Source of the DNA: Mesorhizobium sp. 131-2-1
GTDB taxonomy: Bacteria; Pseudomonadota; Alphaproteobacteria; Rhizobiales; Rhizobiaceae
Assembly: GCF_016756535.1 (NCBI RefSeq)
Contig: NZ_AP023247.1
Span: 1,364,001-1,428,000, forward strand
Length of the DNA: 64,000 nt
Direction of reading: 5' to 3'
Shown here: in pieces, positions 58,739 through 64,000 of the stretch
Numbering within the stretch: the first letter of the stretch is position 1
How the letters are laid out: each line of letters begins with the position of its first letter
Notes under the pieces: generated by a model
Seen by the model: only the letters and a program-made list of their open reading frames with translations
Told to the model about the DNA's origin: nothing
Database searches by the model: none
Made by a program: the position numbers and the translations under genes

Positions 58739-59941
58739 TCACCCCCTTGACCTCAGCGCATCATTCAGCGCCCACATGTCCTTTTCCTCGGGCGCCGTTT
58801 CCAGGCCAAGCACCGGGATCTGCTTGCGCAGATGGTCGTGGTGGGTGCGCACGCCATATTCGAGGTCCGAGAGATAAAAGCCCCCGAAGGCTTCCGACAG
58901 CATGGATTCGTTCGACCATACCGAAAGCTGCACGTCCTCGTTCATCGTGTCGCGGTCGATGCGGTAGGCGAGGTAGCGCGCCGCCGCCTGATCCCTGGTT
59001 TCGTCCTTGTAGCGATAGATCGCGCCGCGCAGCAGCGTCTCGCCGGTCGACAGCGGGAACTCCTGATAGAACTGCACCGATTCCGGCATGATCGAGAGCG
59101 CGTTGTTGGGGAAGATGCCGTAATAGATCCAGGCCTTGCGCAGATGCTCGGGCAGATGCGAGGCGTCGGGCGCTAGCTTGATGTATTCCCTGACGCTCCA
59201 GCGCCGTCCGGCATGCGGATTGTAGGTGGCGAAGGAGCGCGACACGCCGTTGACAAAGGGTTCGTCGAAATATGTCGCGCCATAGAGGTCCTGCAGCGCC
59301 GGATGCGCCATGGCGACGTGGTAGCCCTCATTGTCGACGTCGCGCACCGACTTCCAGTTGACCGGCGACTTCTGCGTCCAGATGCCCAAGGACGGCACCA
59401 TGTCGGCGACGTTGTAGTGCGCGATCTCGGCTTCGATCGGCTTCAGCAGTTCGGCCACCGAGGGCTGCGGCCCTCCCTTGCGGAAGCGGATGAATATGAA
59501 GCCCATCCAAATCTCGAGATCGAGCGGCATCAGGCCGAACTCGGTCTTGTCGAGTTCGGGGAAGGAGCGCGGGCGGGCAGCGCCCCGCAGCGTGCCGTCG
59601 AGATTGTAGACCCAGCCGTGGAAGGGGCAGACAAGCGCGTTCTTGCAAGTGCCCTGGCTGTCGGCGACGACGCGGCTGCCGCGATGGCGGCACATGTTGT
59701 TGAAGGCGCGCACCACGCCGTCCTTGCCGCGCACGATCAGCGCGCGCTCGCCGACGACGTCCATGGTCAGATAGTCGCCGGGGTTGGGCACGTCCGAGAC
59801 ATGTCCGGCGATCTGCCAGTGGTTGCGAAAGACATGTTCCTTCTCGAGTTCGAGAAGCGCGTTGGAGTGATAGCTCCAGCCCGGCAGGCCCCGCCGGTCC
59901 CAATCGTTGGGGATCGCCACGTCACGGAGGTGTGGGTTCAT
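58739..59941 (-). CDS. Rieske-type oxygenase alpha subunit (GbcA/CntA-like)
   Basis: A 400-residue ring-hydroxylating-type oxygenase. The 2Fe-2S ligands are C84, H86, C105 and H108 (CRHRG...CPFHGWVY). The mononuclear iron site follows the DNEGYHVAMAH pattern with two histidines five residues apart. Length and context fit the enzymes that demethylate glycine betaine or stachydrine, or cleave carnitine, rather than aromatic dioxygenases. The needed reductase gene is not in this window. ATG 59941 follows CCTCCC-complement GGGAGG inverse; operator O3 is 18 bases upstream. Confidence 0.88.
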   Translation of the reverse strand: MNPHLRDVAIPNDWDRRGLPGWSYHSNALLELEKEHVFRNHWQIAGHVSDVPNPGDYLTMDVVGERALIVRGKDGVVRAFNNMCRHRGSRVVADSQGTCKNALVCPFHGWVYNLDGTLRGAARPRSFPELDKTEFGLMPLDLEIWMGFIFIRFRKGGPQPSVAELLKPIEAEIAHYNVADMVPSLGIWTQKSPVNWKSVRDVDNEGYHVAMAHPALQDLYGATYFDEPFVNGVSRSFATYNPHAGRRWSVREYIKLAPDASHLPEHLRKAWIYYGIFPNNALSIMPESVQFYQEFPLSTGETLLRGAIYRYKDETRDQAAARYLAYRIDRDTMNEDVQLSVWSNESMLSEAFGGFYLSDLEYGVRTHHDHLRKQIPVLGLETAPEEKDMWALNDALRSRG

Positions 59942-59958
59942 GGGAGGCTCTTCTTTTG

Positions 59959-59974
59959 TTGAATGCTCATTCAA
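59959..59974. promoter_or_regulatory. BetI-like operator O3
   Basis: TTGAATGCTCATTCAA, with 7-bp perfect arms TTGAATG / CATTCAA except for the two-base centre. It lies 18 bases before the Rieske start codon, so a bound repressor would block transcription or its start. Confidence 0.8.
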
Positions 59975-60303
59975 TAAAAGCATATTTTGCTTTGAAATGC
60001 AATGGTTTGTGGAAATATGAAAATTTGATGGCATCGGATTTGCGCCCGCTTCGCGCCGTTCCGGCCCGGGAAAATCACGAAAAATCCGGACGTTAACCAG
60101 GGTTCTGGAACAGGCTCGGAGCGGCCGGATTGGCGCCACCCGGACGGCAAGAAGCGGCGGCCTCCGGGAGAAGAAAAACCGGCCCGATTTCGTTCGCGAG
60201 TGTGAGATTGATCATAGTCCGCAAGGCCGCGTAGGGCGCATTGCTTCGCCTTGTGATGCCGCCTTTAGGTCGCGCGTATGGAACAGCATCGCAAACAAAC
60301 GCG

Positions 60304-60347
60304 AAAATCGGGGCATGACCGAATATGCCCGATCATGCCCGATTTTT
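60304..60347. terminator. Orphan terminator-like hairpin
   Basis: AAAATCGGGGCATGA pairs with TCATGCCCGATTTT (one bulged G) around a 14-base loop and is followed by TTTCTG on the + strand. The reverse strand ends in GATTTTCG. No gene ends here, so it could close a short non-coding transcript. Confidence 0.5.
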
Positions 60348-60454
60348 CTGTTTCAAGCCGGTTACACGGGCAGGCCTCACGTATCATCCATCCGTTACCG
60401 GGTGCGGTTACATTCGTTTCATAAGCAAAAAGAAAGACAACGAAGGGGATTGTC

Positions 60455-60859
60455 ATGTTCACGAAAGTCCAGACCGCCAACCAACGCCTCCAGGCTCCGG
60501 AGCGCAACGACCGGCGTCCGAAGCTGGCGCTGCGCCAGCGCGCCAGCGACCATCCGATGGCAATGTTCATGGCGATTGGCACCCTTGCCTTCGCCGGCAT
60601 GTTCTTCACGCCGGCGGCAGGCCCCGCCTTCGCGTCGCTCAATCCGCCGGCAGGTGTCGTCGAGGGAGCGCCGACCACGATCAAGACCGGGCGTCTGCCG
60701 ATGCCGCAGATCGATTTCGCCTGCAAGGGCCAGGCCTGGGGCGCCGAGAGCGCGGACTGCCTGCGCGCCATCGCCGAGCAGTCCGGCAAGCACAGGGAAC
60801 GCGCGGTGCGCATGATCGCCAATGCCGCGCCGCTGACCAACACGCCGAACGTCTTCTGA
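60455..60859 (+). CDS. Small exported protein of unknown function
   Basis: A 134-residue protein. A long basic N-terminus (about 32 residues) is followed by a hydrophobic stretch (MAMFMAIGTLAFAGMFFTPAAGPAFA) with an AxA-type cleavage or anchor site, then a soluble part with two cysteines (FACKGQAWGAESADCLRAIAEQSG) likely to be bonded. I do not recognise a family. ATG 60455 has a GAAGGGG site and an intrinsic terminator follows, so it is a complete single-gene unit. Confidence 0.7.
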   Translation: MFTKVQTANQRLQAPERNDRRPKLALRQRASDHPMAMFMAIGTLAFAGMFFTPAAGPAFASLNPPAGVVEGAPTTIKTGRLPMPQIDFACKGQAWGAESADCLRAIAEQSGKHRERAVRMIANAAPLTNTPNVF

Positions 60860-60944
60860 TTTGTCAGGTGTGATCCGCGAAACAGTTCCCCGCTTCGCGA
60901 TCATGCCTTGACCTCCCCAGAGCGCTCCTCCTGCGCTCAAGTCA

Positions 60945-60982
60945 GGCTCCCACCGCATCGTCGGTTGGGAGCCTCTTTTTTG
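60945..60982 (+). terminator. Intrinsic terminator after the 134-residue gene
   Basis: A 9-bp stem AGGCTCCCA / TGGGAGCCT with a 13-base loop and a run of six T. It is about 85 bases after the stop and just before the convergent kinase gene. Confidence 0.85.
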
Positions 60983-61028
60983 GGTCGGCTGACCTGAATC
61001 TCGACAGGCCCTTGCGACGGCCCGAATT

Positions 61029-63116
61029 TTAAGTCTCGACAGCGGCCTGCTCGGCTATAGCCGAAAGAACGCCGCGCACGTCCAGCGTGCTGAACGGTTT
61101 TTCCAGGATCTGCGGCCGCTGATGCGGCGGCAGCGCCTCGATCTCGGCCTTGGCGCCGATCAGATCGCCGGTGACCAGCACGAAGCGCTGGGCCAGCGCC
61201 GGCCGTTCGGCGAGCAGCTCGCGATAGATTGCCATGCCGCTGGTGCCGGGCATGCGCAGGTCGGAAAAGACGATGTCGGGCGGCATCTGGCCGCTGAGGG
61301 TCGCCGCTGCCGATGTCCAGGCCGGCACCACGCGCGACTTGACGCCCATCAGCTCCAGTATGTCGGAGAGCGAGCCGGCGACATCGGGCTCGTCGTCGAT
61401 GATCAGCGCGTGGCGCAGGCCGCTCGGACGCACTGGACTCTCGCTGCCGGCTGCCGGGCCGGCGGTGATCGTAGGCAACTGGACGACGAAACGCGCGCCG
61501 TGCGGCTGCACCTCCTCGAACCAGATGTTGCCGTTGTGACGCTCGATGATCGACTTCGAGATCGACAGGCCGATGCCGGTGCCGACGCCGACCGGCTTGG
61601 TGGTGAAGTAGGATTCGAAGATGCGCGGACGGATCGCTTCCGGCACGCCCGGCCCGTTGTCCTCGACGGAGAAGCCCGGATTGCCGCGATCGCTGCGAAA
61701 CGTGCGCACCTTGATCAGCCGGTCGCCGGCGACGCCAACGAGCGCATGCTGGCTGTTGACGAGGAAGTTGGCGGCCACCTGCGTCACATGGTCGGCGTCG
61801 GCCATGGCCAGCAGCGGGCCGGCGGCGAAATCAGTGTCGATGATGATGCCGCTGGAACGCGCGCCATAGGCGGTCACTTCGAGCGCGGCGCGGATCACCT
61901 GGTTGAGGTCGGTCTCGGCCTGCTCGGTCGGATGCAAGCGCACCATCGACAGGAAGCTCTTGACGATGCGGCCGCAGCGCTCGGCGGCGGCGCGTACCTT
62001 CTCGGCGCGCACCTTGGTCTGCGGGTCGGTGGCGAATTCATGCAACAGCGTCGATTGCGCGACGACCACGGCAAGCGGGTTGTTCAGCTCGTGCGAGACG
62101 CCAGCCAGCAGCGAACCCATGGCCGCCATCTTCTCGTTCTGGTGCAGCTTCTCGCGTTGGCGGCCGATTTCCTCCTCGGCGCGCAGCTTGTCGCGCAGGT
62201 CGCGGATCGAACCGAAGATCAGCCGGCGGTCGGCAACCCGCATCTCGGTCGCCGTCAGCTCGATCGGAAACACCTCGCCGGCGGCATTCTGGGTCACGGT
62301 CTCGAGCCGCTGGCCGACCATCGGCGCGCCGCGGCCCGTCATGTATTCGGCGCCCGAGGCATAGCCCTTGCGGTAGTAGATCGGCACGATGGTGTCGAGC
62401 AGGTCCTTGCCGAGGATGTCGCTGCGCGGGAAGCCGAACATCTTCTCGGCCGCCGGATTGAACTCGATGATCGAGCCGGTCTCGTCGATGACGACGATGG
62501 CGTCAAGCGAGGCCTGCAGCATGGTGCGGCGGATGACCTCGCTGGCATGGGCGTCGGACGGCGAGTGCTCGATGGCGTCGCCGATGGCGAGCGCGATGAT
62601 GTGCAGCGTCGCCTCTTCCTCGTCGGTCCATTCGCGCTCGGCGACACAATCGTTGACCGCCAGCGTGCCCCAGAGATGGCCATGCGCGAAGACCGAAACC
62701 GACAGGAACGACTTGATGTTCTGCTTCTCGAAGTCGGCCCTCAGGAAGCCGTCGAGATCGCGGGTGTGGCCGGCAAAGACCTTGCCTTGCCGCTCGTCCT
62801 CCTGCAGCCGCTCCAGCAGCGGGTCCGAATTGATGATCGACTGCATGATGACGGTGGGCGAGGCGAGTTCCCCGCCGAACTCGGGATTGATCCAGTAGGC
62901 CGAGACCGACTGCGCGAAGCCCTGGCCCGGAAGCTCGCGAAGCCGAAACAGGATGCCGCGCTGGCAGTCCATGGCGCGGCAGAGCGTCTCCAGGATGGTG
63001 TCCATCTCGCGCTGCCAGTCGCCGGCTTCGCGCAGCCGGCGCACGACGCGGACAGCCGCCATCGCCGCGCCCTGGCGGGTGGCTTGCGTGTCCATGCGCG
63101 CGGCTTCAGCAGTCAT
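61029..63116 (-). CDS. GAF-PAS hybrid sensor histidine kinase with C-terminal receiver
   Basis: A 695-residue soluble kinase. A GAF domain (about 35-185, with GILFRLRELPGQGF and FLSVSVFAHGHLWGTLAVNDC) and a PAS domain (about 200-310, LDAIVVIDETGSIIEFNPAAEKMFGFPRSDILGKDL) precede HisKA with acceptor H342 (AGVSHELNNPLAVV). The HATPase domain shows GTGIGLSISKSIIERHNG. A C-terminal receiver carries D619 (IVFSDLRMPGTSGM). ATG 63116 starts MTAEAARMD. The divergent-looking OmpR regulator gene on the same strand lies 215 bp upstream and may be its partner. Confidence 0.92.
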   Translation of the reverse strand: MTAEAARMDTQATRQGAAMAAVRVVRRLREAGDWQREMDTILETLCRAMDCQRGILFRLRELPGQGFAQSVSAYWINPEFGGELASPTVIMQSIINSDPLLERLQEDERQGKVFAGHTRDLDGFLRADFEKQNIKSFLSVSVFAHGHLWGTLAVNDCVAEREWTDEEEATLHIIALAIGDAIEHSPSDAHASEVIRRTMLQASLDAIVVIDETGSIIEFNPAAEKMFGFPRSDILGKDLLDTIVPIYYRKGYASGAEYMTGRGAPMVGQRLETVTQNAAGEVFPIELTATEMRVADRRLIFGSIRDLRDKLRAEEEIGRQREKLHQNEKMAAMGSLLAGVSHELNNPLAVVVAQSTLLHEFATDPQTKVRAEKVRAAAERCGRIVKSFLSMVRLHPTEQAETDLNQVIRAALEVTAYGARSSGIIIDTDFAAGPLLAMADADHVTQVAANFLVNSQHALVGVAGDRLIKVRTFRSDRGNPGFSVEDNGPGVPEAIRPRIFESYFTTKPVGVGTGIGLSISKSIIERHNGNIWFEEVQPHGARFVVQLPTITAGPAAGSESPVRPSGLRHALIIDDEPDVAGSLSDILELMGVKSRVVPAWTSAAATLSGQMPPDIVFSDLRMPGTSGMAIYRELLAERPALAQRFVLVTGDLIGAKAEIEALPPHQRPQILEKPFSTLDVRGVLSAIAEQAAVET

Positions 63117-63206
63117 GTCAAAACGTCACCCAATGCCAGACCGGCAATATATGAAATGCAGCACACAGGTTCCGAAAATCGATCGCGGTTTCCCGGGAGG
63201 AACCAT

Positions 63207-63368
63207 ATGCAGGATGAAAATGCTACAGTGTTCTTTGCGCATCCGGAAGGACATGCGCCGGATATCGAAGATCACCGGCCGTCATGGCCGAATGACGGCG
63301 GCCCCACAGTTCGGGCCGCCGTGCTTCAGGCTCAGTTGCCCTCGCCGGTCGGCAGCGAGAAGATATAG
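63207..63368 (+). CDS. Possible small protein, antisense to a regulator end
   Basis: A 53-codon frame, MQDENATVFFAHPEGHAPDIEDHRPS..., that starts right after a perfect GGGAGGAACCAT ribosome site at 63207. The last 37 bases lie opposite the 3' end of the response-regulator gene. Composition is less G/C-biased in the third position than its neighbours. No family is recognised; it may be a chance frame. Confidence 0.3.
   Translation: MQDENATVFFAHPEGHAPDIEDHRPSWPNDGGPTVRAAVLQAQLPSPVGSEKI
63297..63320 (-). terminator. Hairpin after the OmpR-type regulator
   Basis: A perfect 8-bp stem GGCGGCCC / GGGCCGCC with an 8-base loop, 12 bases after the regulator stop on the minus strand. A T-run is lacking. 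Confidence 0.5.
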
Positions 63369-64000
63369 CCTTCGCCGCGCACGGTACGCAGGAACTTCGG
63401 GTTGGCGGGGTCGGTCTCGATCTTCTTCCTCAGCCGCATGATGCGGATATCGACCGCCCGCGAAGATTCGGGATCCTCGACGAAGCCGATCGCTTCGGAG
63501 ATCGCGGCCCGTGTCAGCAGCCGGTTGGCGCGGGTCAGAAAGACCTCCAGCACGTCGAACTCGCTTTTGGCCATGTCGACGACTGCGCCATTGGCGCCGG
63601 TGACCAGCCTGCCGTCGAGATCGGCGTGGAAGGAGCCGAAGCTCATGCGGCGGCCGGCAGAAGCCGCTTCGGGCTTGGCGGCCTGCGGCTCGGCCGGTTG
63701 CGGCACGCGCCGCAGCACGCTGCGCACCCTGGCCAGCACCTCGCGCAGTTCATAGGGCTTGACGATGTAGTCGTCGGCGCCGAGCTCGAGGCCGACGATG
63801 CGGTCGAGCGCGGTGCCGGCGGCGGTGGCGTAGATAATGCCGATCGGCGTTTTCGAGCGCAGCCAGCGGCCGAAGGACAGGCCGTCCTCGCCGGGCATGG
63901 CGATGTCGAGGATGGCAAGATGGAAGGATTGCGTCTCAAGCAGCGTCCGCGCGGCGGCAGCACTTTCGGCCGTCGCCACGTCATAGCCGCTGGCGCCGAG
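63332..64000 (-). CDS. OmpR-family response regulator (5' end outside the window)
   Basis: The last 222 residues of a two-domain regulator. The receiver lacks only its first part; the acceptor Asp lies in LAILDIAMPGEDGLSFG and the Lys in DDYIVKPYELREVLARVRSVLRR. The winged-helix domain ends with IGFVEDPESSRAVDIRIMRLRKKIETDPANPKFLRTVRGEGYIFSLP. It regulates transcription after phosphorylation; the target genes are unknown. The hybrid kinase downstream may be functionally related. Confidence 0.92.
   Translation of the reverse strand, partial: LGASGYDVATAESAAAARTLLETQSFHLAILDIAMPGEDGLSFGRWLRSKTPIGIIYATAAGTALDRIVGLELGADDYIVKPYELREVLARVRSVLRRVPQPAEPQAAKPEAASAGRRMSFGSFHADLDGRLVTGANGAVVDMAKSEFDVLEVFLTRANRLLTRAAISEAIGFVEDPESSRAVDIRIMRLRKKIETDPANPKFLRTVRGEGYIFSLPTGEGN

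Larger units (their letters stand above)
59942..60454. other. Long intergenic region with an orphan hairpin
   Basis: 513 bp without a gene. The left end carries operator O3 in an AT-rich stretch; the right end carries the GAAGGGG site of the gene at 60455. In the middle an unexplained terminator-like hairpin lies at 60304-60347. Confidence 0.5.

Noticed and set aside
61122..63368. A 748-codon open frame on the + strand opposite the hybrid kinase
   Set aside because: It is a shadow caused by high third-position G+C. The minus strand encodes a complete GAF-PAS-kinase-receiver protein with all motifs. Only the last 53 codons, outside the kinase gene, have a ribosome site and are listed separately.

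Overview
The window is a G+C-rich bacterial chromosome segment of Rhizobiales type, most like Mesorhizobium or a close relative. This rests on gene content and protein character: a PhyR-NepR-EcfG general stress locus, long rhizobial-type PstC/PstA proteins, an RpoH with the rhizobial box, several HWE-type histidine kinases and BetI-type regulation. Codons are strongly G/C-ending, so many long open frames on the opposite strand are shadows. One tRNA (Glu-CTC) is present. No rRNA, CRISPR array, insertion sequence or prophage was seen.

Layout, 0-29 kb. Housekeeping genes come first: transketolase start, DUF4164/zapA, a one-Cys peroxiredoxin, rpoH, a RluD-type pseudouridine synthase and tRNA-Glu. 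Next to the tRNA lies a lower-G+C islet with an acyltransferase and a family-25 glycosyltransferase (5.9-7.7 kb). Small detoxification genes follow, including a glutathione transferase with a histone-H1-like Lys/Ala tail. A six-PAS hybrid kinase precedes the phosphate regulon pstSCAB-phoU-phoB, which has a triple-half-site Pho box. A ROK repressor is divergent from a xylFHG sugar transporter, with two matching operator-like palindromes.

29-39 kb is a compact general-stress-response island. PhyR, NepR and EcfG sit at its centre. Three HWE kinases, a single-domain FATGUY-like receiver, and genes for envelope or membrane proteins (DUF883, holin-like, DUF1328, PRC-barrel, diacylglycerol kinase) surround them. 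Eight exact GGAAC-N16-CGTT promoters can be read by eye here, each in front of a gene on the right strand, including a divergent pair between phyR and nepR.

39-44 kb holds a heptamer inverted array, a phosphonate-monoesterase-like sulfatase, a glyoxalase/esterase/GNAT operon that resembles quinone or electrophile detoxification, and an M19 dipeptidase.

44-60 kb is the most unusual part. Four transcription units encode two CrtI-like FAD oxidoreductases, a GcvT-like protein, a phosphoethanolamine-N-methyltransferase-like enzyme, a BetI-like repressor, two tandem polyamine-type binding proteins, a flavin amine oxidase, a PotABC-type transporter, a class III aminotransferase and a Rieske oxygenase. 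Three 16-bp palindromes of form TTGAA-N6-TTCAA lie in exactly the three control regions of these units. This looks like one regulon for uptake and breakdown of an unidentified, probably N-methylated, amine. The window ends with a small exported protein, a GAF-PAS hybrid kinase and an OmpR-type regulator that runs off the edge.
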